Source of the DNA: Auanema rhodensis
Lineage: Eukaryota; Nematoda; Chromadorea; Rhabditida; Rhabditidae
Assembly (NCBI GenBank): GCA_964057225.1
Contig: OZ059898.1
Span: 1,364,001-1,428,000 of the forward strand
Direction of reading: 5' to 3'
Length of the DNA: 64,000 nucleotides
Shown here: positions 54,201 to 63,100 of the stretch, one piece after another
Layout: every line of letters begins with the position of its first letter
How positions within the stretch are numbered: the first letter of the stretch is position 1
Notes under the pieces: generated by a model
What the model was told of the DNA's origin: nothing
Databases searched by the model: none
The model's input: the letters and a program-made list of their open reading frames with translations, nothing else
Translations under genes and position numbers: made by a program

Positions 54201-55262
54201 AAAAAATTAAATAATAGGCCATATAAATACCCAAATTATCCTCAATTACCAAAAGAAAGAGTCCTAATATATAAACCTTTTGAAAATATAGGTATTGATT
54301 ACGCCGGTCCGTTATTAGTAAAAACAAATAGTAATTATGACAAGAAGGTTTGGATTATGTTAATTACTTGCCTTTGTACACGAGCAGTATATTTGGATTT
54401 AGCCAATGATTGCTCCAGTAAAGAATTAACACTAAATCTGAGAAAATTTTTTGCTCGAAAACGAGTACCAACAAAAATAATATCAGATAACGGCAGTCAG
54501 TTTATAAAAACTGATAAAATTCTCGAAACTTTCATTGAAAAAAAGCATGTAAACTGGCAAAAAATAACTCCTTATTCACCATGGAAAGGAGGATTTTATG
54601 AAAGATTGATTGGAGTAACAAAAAAGTACTTAATAAAAACACTTGGAACAAGAACAGTTTATTTCAATGAATTAAGTACAATTTTAACAGAAATTGAAAA
54701 TATAATAAATTCGAGACCTATATCGTACATACATGACGATTTTGACAAAATAATAACTCCTAAAAGTCTAGAGTACTACCATCCAGAAAACCTCATTTGC
54801 GAATTCTCGGATAATGCAAAGAAAACAAATTTATCTCAAATTAACGAAATAAAAGACTGGATGAGTATTTGCAATAGAACTATTTCGGAATTTTGGAGAG
54901 AATGGTCTTTAACTTACCTTGAAGAACTAAGAGCATTATCTAACAAGAGTGCTATCAACAAAAACTGTAATAAAACAAATCCCAAAGTTGGTGAAATTGT
55001 TTTATGCATTGAAAATAACGTAAAAAGACACAAATGGCCACTTGCAATTATTGAAGAATTGATATATTCGCAAGATGGAGAGATCAGAACCGTCAAAATT
55101 AGAAATTCTGAAGGGAATCGATTTCTCAGATCTATTAATCATCTCATCCCTCTGGAAATATCAGAAGATACACCAAATAACGAAGAAAATCATAGAATAA
55201 ACAGTGAATCATTGCAAAATCATGAAAAAAGTAATGAACCAAAAAAATATAAAAGAGAATAA
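51258..55262 (+). CDS. pol: Pro-Pol polyprotein of a BEL/Pao retrotransposon: protease, RT, RNase H, integrase (about 1334 codons)
   Basis: It copies element RNA into DNA and integrates it. Domains by position: aspartic protease with FDTCSHQSFI (51399..51428; D at 51402). Reverse transcriptase with GDIEKAFHQI (catalytic D at 52389), IPFGVNSSPF, and YVDN (52623..52634; consensus YVDD). An A17-type linker with GILSYINSIFDPLGITQP. RNase H with all four acidic residues (D 53136, E 53265, D 53355, D 53511 in NPADLPTRG). Integrase with an H-x4-H and C-x2-C zinc site (54084, 54099, 54189, 54198) and a D-x62-D-x37-E triad (54297, 54486, 54600). A DUF5641-like end (about 54985..55150). The start is taken at the proposed frameshift; the frame is open from 51198, and from 51450 (a TTG) it runs 1270 residues. 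The frame is unbroken, but the Gly-to-Cys in the protease and Asp-to-Asn in the RT put activity in doubt. Confidence 0.93.
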   Translation, partial: SNNEKCNRKGIIRTNLLSENINNTEKNRNNTFFISFFKTYHKNLVILFDTCSHQSFIKEKTAKLLNLKILNEKSLSISSINNNIKNISSREVMWDIPEVKKAVKLMSIDQITKYVNMPILNEEDIKEIKAYKLKSNTLLFEKGLVEPDILIGMDNFFDFVPKTFKSINIRNDLIIIPTIIHPIIAQSDCNDSNSKESVQNEDISCFLNGISLNDDNKKATKEEIRKYEDKMAWKHFYDNVQYVNDRIKVKFPIRPDVQSINNNYGKSIGCLNGILNTMKDKTDILMKYNETMMEQMKTGILEIAPEQNHPFFTYYIPHHYVLKLSSLTTKLRIVLNASSKKKNEKSLNDILYQGEGIIPSLAGMLIRLRMSRNFLIGDIEKAFHQIELDESHRDLTRILWVKDIHKGTQKSNILNLRFTRIPFGVNSSPFLLAASIIYFLKTEKSEISENILRNIYVDNIMLKIENKDQIFKFYEEVKNLFSKIGMNVREFYTNDVIQKDMIPIKDQIKETSFKILGMHYNGEKDVLLIKIPKWEEKSITKRGILSYINSIFDPLGITQPLTLKLRLFLKEIWDSKIGWDELIPEKQQSVWKTLYKKIENEKIEIKRAIIDETSDTSQKYEFLLFTDASKDVIAAVAYVMSINIHGKIEKIDFLCSKSSTMVEGTIPMKELTAVLFGMKMLKENIKEINVKIKNIKIFTDSQVVLCWLHKNPTKKIYIRNRLNKITELITEIEQGNRKIEFFYVNTKFNPADLPTRGLEKPDETYMQWIEGPQWYKAEKERNLHIKTLKEVIEKYCDEPQLKIVTLLLKSEMNPAENQDLDFLAQTFSSYSKFINIIRQVLIFITKMQKNIGKTSQNLLENFNEKDTLTKNKMIQQLLIKCHQNQNSNLLKKEKYKKLDIITDDSGILRVRGRLSNSENSNKQYPILLFGKKTFTKLILTYIHETSLHSSRETMMAIVRREFFIIKLKTCINTVISKCLKCKKLNNRPYKYPNYPQLPKERVLIYKPFENIGIDYAGPLLVKTNSNYDKKVWIMLITCLCTRAVYLDLANDCSSKELTLNLRKFFARKRVPTKIISDNGSQFIKTDKILETFIEKKHVNWQKITPYSPWKGGFYERLIGVTKKYLIKTLGTRTVYFNELSTILTEIENIINSRPISYIHDDFDKIITPKSLEYYHPENLICEFSDNAKKTNLSQINEIKDWMSICNRTISEFWREWSLTYLEELRALSNKSAINKNCNKTNPKVGEIVLCIENNVKRHKWPLAIIEELIYSQDGEIRTVKIRNSEGNRFLRSINHLIPLEISEDTPNNEENHRINSESLQNHEKSNEPKKYKRE

Positions 55263-55306
55263 TCCAGAATTATGGAAAAATAGACTTCGGAATATCGAAA
55301 AAATTG

Positions 55307-55382
55307 ACTACACTATGTTCTTTTAGCTATAACAACATTGAATTAAATTAAATTTTGTAGATGCATAGTGTAGTTTCTAGAA

Positions 55383-55386
<4 letters not shown>
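55307..55386 (+). terminator. Inverted repeat plus AATAAA poly(A) signal after pol
   Basis: Perfect 11-bp arms ACTACACTATG (55307..55317) and CATAGTGTAGT (55364..55374), 46 bases apart, are followed 6 bases later by AATAAA (55381..55386). The layout is compatible with 3'-end formation of a gag-pol transcript upstream of the internal promoter. Full-length genomic RNA would have to read through it. The functional reading is inference. Confidence 0.45.
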
Positions 55387-55414
<28 letters not shown>

Positions 55415-55484
55415 TTTAAATAAAAAGTAATTCAAATTATGTGAAGAGAGTTAATCGGTCGTTTTTTTTTGCGGCGGATGATTC

Positions 55485-55576
55485 GTGACACGTCATAACG
55501 TTACGTGAACGTCACGTAAAGTCACGCAACCAGAAATAGTATATAAAGAAAAGAATCTAACAGAAAAATTCATTTC
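55485..55576 (+). promoter_or_regulatory. Internal promoter resembling the element's LTR U3
   Basis: CACGTCATAA (55489..55498) is identical to the LTR motif at 49078. ACGTGAA, CACGTAA and GTCACG repeats follow, in an order similar to the LTR (CACGTCATAA, then CGTGAA, then ACGTAA, then a TATA box). TATATAAAG is at 55540..55548. TCATTT at 55570..55575 fits the arthropod initiator, with its A at 55572, 30 bases after the first T of TATAAA. Spacing is that of a standard core promoter. It lies just upstream of the small spliced gene. Confidence 0.65.
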
Positions 55577-55578
55577 TC

Positions 55579-56081
55579 ATGAAGGAACAGAACGAAATCA
55601 TGAATGATTATGAAGAACTACTTCTGGAGGAAGGAATTGAAGAAAACCAAGCAACCACCGACAATCTCATAGAAAGAATATCCTTTCTGGAGAAACACGT
55701 GGTTACTATGTGTGAAGCACTGAAGAAATTAAATGATATTTACTCTGAAAAACGAGAGATAAGTAGTAAACAACCAGAAAAGGTATATAATTTAATAATA
55801 AACAACTTATAAATAACAAAAAATTATTTAAGAAAGATGGTACATCAACTATAACATATAAACCGAAGTCATACTGCAAACTCTGTAAAAAAGAACACAA
55901 CACCGAAAAATGTTCCCAACATCTATCTAAACTTTCTAAGTTTACCAAAGCAGTCTCTATGAAGTTATGCTTACTCTGTCTTAACAGACATAAAGGAGAT
56001 TGCACAAAAGCAAAAATTTGTAAATTTTGTAATTTGAAGCAGTATAATTTTATTATCTGCCCATGTACCAAACGAAAATAA
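55579..56081 (+). CDS. Small two-exon Gag-like zinc-knuckle protein (150 codons predicted, 50-bp intron)
   Basis: Exon 1 (55579..55782, 68 codons) encodes an acidic, helical, heptad-rich segment. The unspliced frame stops at 55810..55812 after 77 codons. A donor AG|GTATAT at 55783 and an acceptor TTTAAG| at 55832 bound a 50-bp AT-rich intron. Both exons are phase 0, and exon 2 (55833..56081) is open to a TAA. Exon 2 has three zinc knuckles: C83/C86/H90/C95, C114/C117/H121/C125, and C131/C134/Y139/C144 with Tyr in the His position. The C95-to-C114 spacing (19) equals that between Gag knuckles 1 and 2 (C522 to C541), so exon 2 looks gag-derived; the DUF1759 core is absent. The predicted 5' leader is only 7 bases, so the second ATG (55600) may be used. 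AATAAA follows at 56097. Splicing is predicted, not shown. Role unknown; RNA binding or modulation of Gag is inference. Confidence 0.65.
55783..55832 (+). other. Predicted 50-bp intron in the small accessory gene
   Basis: GT (55783) to AG (55832), strongly AT-rich, containing the in-frame stop at 55810. Its removal joins two phase-0 exons and brings the zinc-knuckle frame in line with the upstream start. Length is at the short end for arthropod introns. The alternative is that exon 2 is simply a frameshifted remnant. Confidence 0.6.
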
Positions 56082-56096
56082 ACATTTTTTAAATGA

Positions 56097-56102
56097 AATA
56101 AA
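56097..56102 (+). terminator. AATAAA poly(A) signal after the accessory gene
   Basis: It lies 16 bases after the exon 2 stop and 48 bases before the 3' LTR. It would give the accessory gene its own 3' end, separate from the LTR signal at 56430..56435. Confidence 0.45.
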
Positions 56103-56149
56103 ATGAATTCTTTCGTGAAACATATTAAACAACCCGATTCGGGCTGGAA
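56103..56149 (+). other. Segment before the 3' LTR where a polypurine tract is expected; tract is poor
   Basis: The bases next to the LTR read CGGGCTGGAA, with pyrimidines breaking the purine run. A small hairpin CCCGATTCGGG (56133..56143) lies just upstream. LTR retrotransposons normally carry a purine-only tract here to prime plus-strand DNA. None of ordinary length is visible. Confidence 0.5.
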
Positions 56150-56470
56150 TGTTTCGTATATTATACGAAATTTAATGAAAGTAACGGAGAAACTATTAAA
56201 AAAGTGAGAATTCATTAAATATTAAAATCATCCTGAAAAGAAATTATTCATTAATCATTTATTCTCATTTGGTTTGAGAAAAACCGGTTGTATACGCGTC
56301 ACGTCATAAGCGCGTGAAATTGACGTAACGAGGACTATAAAGTTATCTTTCAGTTCACATAGTTGGCTCATAGCGCGTAGTCGCATATTTAATATTATAT
56401 ATATCGTGATTCATAAAATATTTCTTATAAATAAATCATTTTCATTATATTTCGTTTTAATTTCGAGATA
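56150..56470 (+). repeat. 3' LTR (321 bp)
   Basis: Same length and, by eye, the same sequence as 48928..49248, including the terminal palindrome, ACGT motifs, TATA box (56336..56342) and AATAAA (56430..56435). The 3' end GAGATA is followed directly by the right target duplication. Confidence 0.95.
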
Positions 56471-56475
56471 ATGTT
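56471..56475 (+). repeat. Target-site duplication, right copy (ATGTT)
   Basis: atgtt directly follows the LTR and continues as ordinary satellite (gagtgtacatgg). It matches 48923..48927. Confidence 0.9.
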
Positions 56476-56499
56476 GAGTGTACATGGAAACTCAACATA

Positions 56500-59400
56500 C
56501 ACTAATGCATCATTTTTCAAACGATCATAACTAATTTTTGTATTAAGCGTTTCTCAATGTAGTATAGTGCATTCGATGCGGATTTTTAAGCTGCGTCGAT
56601 CTGTGTTATCAGATTTGCGCTAGCTTAAAAATGCACCGAGATATTAACTGATATAAGTTCACACTTATATCCTCGATTTTCACCCTGAAGAATTAATTTT
56701 TTCGTTGAACAACATTGTCCATCGTCTTTGCCTTGAAAAAAGGAATCTAAAAACATCTACTTTTTGCTAAATTATTTTGAAATTTTTCGAAAAAATTTTT
56801 GTCAAAATGTTTTTGGAAGCAATGTTGAGTGTACATGGAAACTCAACATACACTAATGCATCATTTTTCAAACGATCATAACTAATTTTTGTATTAAGCG
56901 TTTTTCAATGTAGTATAGTGCATTCGATGCGGATTTTTAAGCTGCGTCGATCTGTGTTATCAGATTTGCGCTAGCTTAAAAATGCACCGAGATATCAACT
57001 GGTATAAGTTCACAATTATATCCTCGATTTTCACCCTGAAGAATTAATTTTTTCGTTGAATAACATTGTCCATCGTCTTTGCCTTGAAAAAAGAAATCTA
57101 AAAACATCTACTTTTTGCTAAATTATTTTGAAATTTTTCGAAAAAATTTTTGTCAAAATGTTTTTGGAAGCAATGTTGAGTGTACATGGAAACTCAACAT
57201 ACACTAATGCATCATTTTTCAAACGATCATAACTAATTTTTGTATTAAGCGTTTTTCAATGTAGTATAGTGCATTCGATGCGGATTTTTAAGCTGCGTCG
57301 ATCTGTGTTATCAGATTTGCGCTAGCTTAAAAATGCACCGAGATATCAACTGGTATAAGTTCACACTTATATCCTCGATTTTCACCCTGAAGAATTAATT
57401 TTTTCGTTGAATAACATTGTCCATCGTCTTTGCCTTGAAAAAAGGAATCTAAAAACATCTACTTTTTGCTAAATTATCTTGAAATTTTTCGAAAAAATTT
57501 TTGTCAAAATGTTTTTGGAAGCAATGTTGAGTGTACATGGAAACTCAACATACACTAATGCATCATTTTTCAAACGATCATAACTAATTTTTGTATTAAG
57601 TGTTTCTCAATGTAGTATAGTGCATTCGATGCGGATTTTTAAGCTGCGTCGATATGTGTTATCAGATTTGCGCTAGCTTAAAAATGCACCGAGATATCAA
57701 CTGATATAAGTTCACACTTATATCCTCGATTTTCACCCTGAAGAATTAATTTTTTCGTTGAATAACATTGTCCATCGTCTTTGCCTTGAAAAAAGGAATC
57801 TAAAAACATCTACTTTTTGCTAAATTATCTTGAAATTTTTCGAAAAAATTTTTGTCAAAATGTTTTTGGAAGCAATGTTGAGTGTACATGGAAACTCAAC
57901 ATACACTAATGCATCATTTTTCAAACGATCATAATTAATTTTTGTATTAAGCGTTTCTCAATGTAGTATAGTGCATTCGATGCGGATTTTTAAGCTGCGT
58001 CGATCTGTGTTATCAGATTTGCGCTAGCTTAAAAATGCACCGAGATATCAACTGATATAAGTTCACACTTATATCCTCGATTTTCACCCTGAAGAATTAA
58101 TTTTTTCGTTGAATAACATTGTCCATCGTCTTTGCCTTGAAAAAAGGAATCTAAAAACATCTACTTTTTGCTAAATTATTTTGAAATTTTTCGAAAAAAT
58201 TTTTGTCAAAATGTTTTTGGAAGCAATGTTGAGTGTACATGGAAACTCAACATACACTAATGCATCATTTTTCAAACGATCATAACTAATTTTTGTATTA
58301 AGCGTTTCTCAATGTAGTATAGTGCATTCGATGCGGATTTTTAAGCTGCGTCGATCTGTGTTATCAGATTTGCGCTAGCTTAAAAATGCACCGAGATATT
58401 AACTGATATAAGTTCACACTTATATCCTCGATTTTCACCCTGAAGAATTAATTTTTTCGTTGAATAACATTGTCCATCGTCTTTGCCTTGAAAAAAGGAA
58501 TCTAAAAACATCTACTTTTTGCTAAATTATTTTGAAATTTTTCGAAAAAATTTTTGTCAAAATGTTTTTGGAAGCAATGTTGAGTGTACATGGAAACTCA
58601 ACATACACTAATGCATCATTTTTCAAACGATCATAACTAATTTTTGTATTAAGCGTTTTTCAATGTAGTATAGTGCATTCGATGCGGATTTTTAAGCTGC
58701 GTCGATCTGTGTTATCAGATTTGCGCTAGCTTAAAAATGCACCGAGATATCAACTGGTATAAGTTCACAATTATATCCTCGATTTTCACCCTGAAGAATT
58801 AATTTTTTCGTTGAATAACATTGTCCATCGTCTTTGCCTTGAAAAAAGAAATCTAAAAACATCTACTTTTTGCTAAATTATTTTGAAATTTTTCGAAAAA
58901 ATTTTTGTCAAAATGTTTTTGGAAGCAATGTTGAGTGTACATGGAAACTCAACATACACTAATGCATCATTTTTCAAACGATCATAACTAATTTTTGTAT
59001 TAAGCGTTTTTCAATGTAGTATAGTGCATTCGATGCGGATTTTTAAGCTGCGTCGATCTGTGTTATCAGATTTGCGCTAGCTTAAAAATGCACCGAGATA
59101 TCAACTGGTATAAGTTCACACTTATATCCTCGATTTTCACCCTGAAGAATTAATTTTTTCGTTGAATAACATTGTCCATCGTCTTTGCCTTGAAAAAAGG
59201 AATCTAAAAACATCTACTTTTTGCTAAATTATCTTGAAATTTTTCGAAAAAATTTTTGTCAAAATGTTTTTGGAAGCAATGTTGAGTGTACATGGAAACT
59301 CAACATACACTAATGCATCATTTTTCAAACGATCATAACTAATTTTTGTATTAAGTGTTTCTCAATGTAGTATAGTGCATTCGATGCGGATTTTTAAGCT

Positions 59401-60000
59401 GCGTCGATATGTGTTATCAGATTTGCGCTAGCTTAAAAATGCACCGAGATATCAACTGATATAAGTTCACACTTATATCCTCGATTTTCACCCTGAAGAA
59501 TTAATTTTTTCGTTGAATAACATTGTCCATCGTCTTTGCCTTGAAAAAAGGAATCTAAAAACATCTACTTTTTGCTAAATTATCTTGAAATTTTTCGAAA
59601 AAATTTTTGTCAAAATGTTTTTGGAAGCAATGTTGAGTGTACATGGAAACTCAACATACACTAATGCATCATTTTTCAAACGATCATAATTAATTTTTGT
59701 ATTAAGCGTTTCTCAATGTAGTATAGTGCATTCGATGCGGATTTTTAAGCTGCGTCGATCTGTGTTATCAGATTTGCGCTAGCTTAAAAATGCACCGAGA
59801 TATCAACTGATATAAGTTCACACTTATATCCTCGATTTTCACCCTGAAGAATTAATTTTTTCGTTGAATAACATTGTCCATCGTCTTTGCCTTGAAAAAA
59901 GGAATCTAAAAACATCTACTTTTTGCTAAATTATTTTGAAATTTTTCGAAAAAATTTTTGTCAAAATGTTTTTGGAAGCAATGTTGAGTGTACATGGAAA
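56500..60000 (+). repeat. Higher-order repeat: 5-monomer unit (1755 bp), two tandem copies
   Basis: Markers recur at exactly 1755 bp: gatattaac (56641/58396), gaaatctaaa (57093/58848), gatatgtg (57651/59406) and ataattaat (57931/59686). Edges are approximate. Confidence 0.8.
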
Positions 60001-60287
60001 CTCAACATACACTAATGCATCATTTTTCAAACGATCATAACTAATTTTTGTATTAAGCGTTTCTCAATGTAGTATAGTGCATTCGATGCGGATTTTTAAG
60101 CTGCGTCGATCTGTGTTATCAGATTTGCGCTAGCTTAAAAATGCACCGAGATATCAACTGATATAAGTTCACACTTATATCCTCGATTTTCACCCTGAAG
60201 AATTAATTTTTTCGTTGAATAACATTGTCCATCGTCTTTGCCTTGAAAAAAGGAATCTAAAAACATCTACTTTTTGCTAAATTATTT

Positions 60288-63100
60288 CGAAATTTTTCGA
60301 AAAAATTTTTGTCAAAATGTTTTTGGAAGCAATGTTGAGTGTACATGGAAACTCAACATACACTAATGCATCATTTTTCAAACGATCATAACTAATTTTT
60401 GTATCAAGCGTTTCTCAATGTAGTATAGTGCATTCGATGCGGATTTTTATGCTGCGTCGATCTGTGTTATCAGATTTGCGCTAGCTTAAAAATGCACCGA
60501 GATATCAACTGATATAAGTTCACACTTATATCCTCGATTTTCACCCTGAAGAATTAATTTTTTCGTTGAATAACATTGTCCATCGTCTTTGCCTTGAAAA
60601 AAGGAATCTAAAAACATCTACTTTTTGCTAAATTATCTTGAAATTTTTCGAAAAAATTTTTGTCAAAATGTTTTTGGAAGCAATGTTGAGTGTACATGGA
60701 AACTCAACATACACTAATGCATCATTTTTCAAACGATCATAACTAATTTTTGTATTAAGTGTTTCTCAATGTAGTATAGTGCATTCGATGCGGATTTTTA
60801 AGCTGCGTCGATCTGTGTTATCAGATTTGCGCTAGCTTAAAAATGCACTGAGATATCAACTGATATAAGTTCACACTTATATCCTCGATTTTCACCCTGA
60901 AGAATTAATTTTTTCGTTGAATAACATTGTCCATCGTCTTCGCCTTGAAAAAAGGAATCTAAAAACATCTACTTTTTGCTAAATTATCTCGAAATTTTTC
61001 GAAAAAATTTTTGTCAAAATGTTTTTGGAAGCAATGTTGAGTGTACATGGAAACTCAACATACACTAATGCATCATTTTTCAAACGATCATAACTAATTT
61101 TTGTATTAAGCGTTTCTCAATGTAGTATAGTGCATTCGATGCGGATTTTTAAGCTGCGTCGATCTGTGTTATCAGATTTGCGCTAGCTTAAAAATGCACC
61201 GAGATATCAACTGATATAAGTTCACACTTATATCCTCGATTTTCACCCTGAAGAATTAATTTTTTCGTTAAATAACATTGTCCATCGTCTTTGCCTTGAA
61301 AAAAGGAATCTAAAAACATCTACTTTTTGCTAAATTATTTTGAAATTTTTCGAAAAAATTTTTGTCAAAATGTTTTTGGAAGCAATGTTGAGTGTACATG
61401 GAAACTCAACATACACTAATGCATCATTTTTCAAACGATCATAACTAATTTTTGTATTAAGCGTTTCTCAATGTAGTATAGTGCATTCGATGCGGATTTT
61501 TAAGCTGCGTCGATCTGTGTTATCAGATTTGCGCTAGCTTAAAAATGCACCGAGATATTAACTGATATAAGTTCACACTTATATCCTCGATTTTCACCCT
61601 GAAGAATTAATTTTTTCGTTGAATAACATTGTCCATCGTCTTTGCCTTGAAAAAAGGAATCTAAAAACATCTACTTTTTGCTAAATTATTTCGAAATTTT
61701 TCGAAAAAATTTTTGTCAAAATGTTTTTGGAAGCAATGTTGAGTGTACATGGAAACTCAACATACACTAATGCATCATTTTTCAAACGATCATAACTAAT
61801 TTTTGTATTAAGCGTTTCTCAATGTAGTATAGTGCATTCGATGCGGATTTTTATGCTGCGTCGATCTGTGTTATCAGATTTGCGCTAGCTTAAAAATGCA
61901 CCGAGATATCAACTGATATAAGTTCACACTTATATCCTCGATTTTCACCCTGAAGAATTAATTTTTTCGTTGAATAACATTGTCCATCGTCTTTGCCTTG
62001 AAAAAAGAAATCTAAAAACATCTACTTTTTGCTAAATTATTTTGAAATTTTTCGAAAAAATTTTTGTCAATATGTTTTTGGAAGCAATGTTGAGTGTACA
62101 TGGAAACTCAACATACACTAATGCATCATTTTTCAAACGATCATAACTAATTTTTGTATTAAGTGTTTCTCAATGTAGTATAGTGCATTCGATGCGGATT
62201 TTTAAGCTGCGTCGATCTGTGTTATCAGATTTGCGCTAGCTTAAAAATGCACTGAGATATCAACTGATATAAGTTCACACTTATATCCTCGATTTTCACC
62301 CTGAAGAATTAATTTTTTCGTTGAATAACATTGTCCATCGTCTTTGCCTTGAAAAAAGAAATCTAAAAACATCTACTTTTCGATAAATTATTTTGAAATT
62401 TTTCGAAAAAATTTTTGTCAATATGTTTTTGGAAGCAATGTTGAGTGTACATGGAAACTCAACATACACTAATGCATCATTTTTCAAACGATCATAACTA
62501 ATTTTTGTATTAAGCGTTTCTCAATGTAGTATAGTGCATTCGATGCGGATTTTTAAGCTGCGTCGATCTGTGTTATCAGATTTGCGCTAGCTTAAAAATG
62601 CACCGAGATATCAACTGATATAAGTTCACACTTATATCCTCGATTTTCACCCTGAAGAATTAATTTTTTCGTTGAATAACATTGTCCATCGTCTTTGCCT
62701 TGAAAAAAGGAATCTAAAAACATCTACTTTTTGCTAAATTATCTTGAAATTTTTCGAAAAAATTTTTGTCAAAATGTTTTTGGAAGCAATGTTGAGTGTA
62801 CATGGAAACTCAACATACACTAATGCATCATTTTTCAAACGATCATAACTAATTTTTGTATTAAGTGTTTCTCAATGTAGTATAGTGCATTCGATGCGGA
62901 TTTTTAAGCTGCGTCGATCTGTGTTATCAGATTTGCGCTAGCTTAAAAATGCACTGAGATATCAACTGATATAAGTTCACACTTATATCCTCGATTTTCA
63001 CCCTGAAGAATTAATTTTTTCGTTGAATAACATTGTCCATCGTCTTCGCCTTGAAAAAAGGAATCTAAAAACATCTACTTTTTGCTAAATTATCTCGAAA
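60288..63100 (+). repeat. Higher-order repeats: 4-monomer (1404 bp) and 2-monomer (702 bp) units
   Basis: ttatttcgaaa (60288/61692), ttttatgctg (60449/61853) and gcactgag (60848/62252) recur at 1404 bp. gcactgag recurs again 702 bp later (62954). tcaatatgttt occurs in two adjacent monomers near 62068 and 62419. Confidence 0.75.

Larger units (their letters stand above)
55263..55578 (+). other. Pol 3' flank and intergenic segment, no coding region
   Basis: In order it holds an inverted repeat (55307..55374), a poly(A) signal (55381..55386), an (AT)n microsatellite of about 18 bases (around 55393..55410), a T9 run followed by gcggcgg (about 55462..55477), and an ACGT-motif/TATA promoter (55485..55575). 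I see no reading frame of note. Confidence 0.75.
48928..56470 (+). mobile_element. Full-length BEL/Pao LTR retrotransposon
   Basis: A 7543-bp insertion in the satellite with this order: 5' LTR, tRNA-Gly primer-binding site, gag, pro-pol at -1, a 3' accessory transcription unit, 3' LTR. Assignment to BEL/Pao rests on the DUF1759-type Gag, the protease-RT-RNase H-integrase order, the A17-type RT/RNase H linker (GILSYINSIFDPLGITQP), and a DUF5641-like Pol C-terminus. No env-like frame is present. The LTRs look identical and the target duplication is intact, so insertion is recent. Reading frames are unbroken, but two catalytic motifs in Pol deviate from consensus. Confidence 0.97.

Noticed and set aside
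55833-56081. Exon 2 as a decayed frameshifted gag remnant rather than a spliced exon
   Set aside because: Kept as an alternative but not preferred: it has no internal stop, ordered knuckles, phase-matched splice sites and a poly(A) signal. The Tyr replacing His in the third knuckle is the main sign of decay.
55263-56149. An env-like gene between pol and the 3' LTR
   Set aside because: The frame found there is short and zinc-knuckle rich. It has no signal peptide, transmembrane segment or glycoprotein-like features.
55706-56215. 169-codon minus-strand open frame opposite the accessory gene and 3' LTR
   Set aside because: It is antisense to the zinc-knuckle exon, runs into the LTR, and shows only the hydrophobic composition expected from reading A-rich coding DNA backwards.
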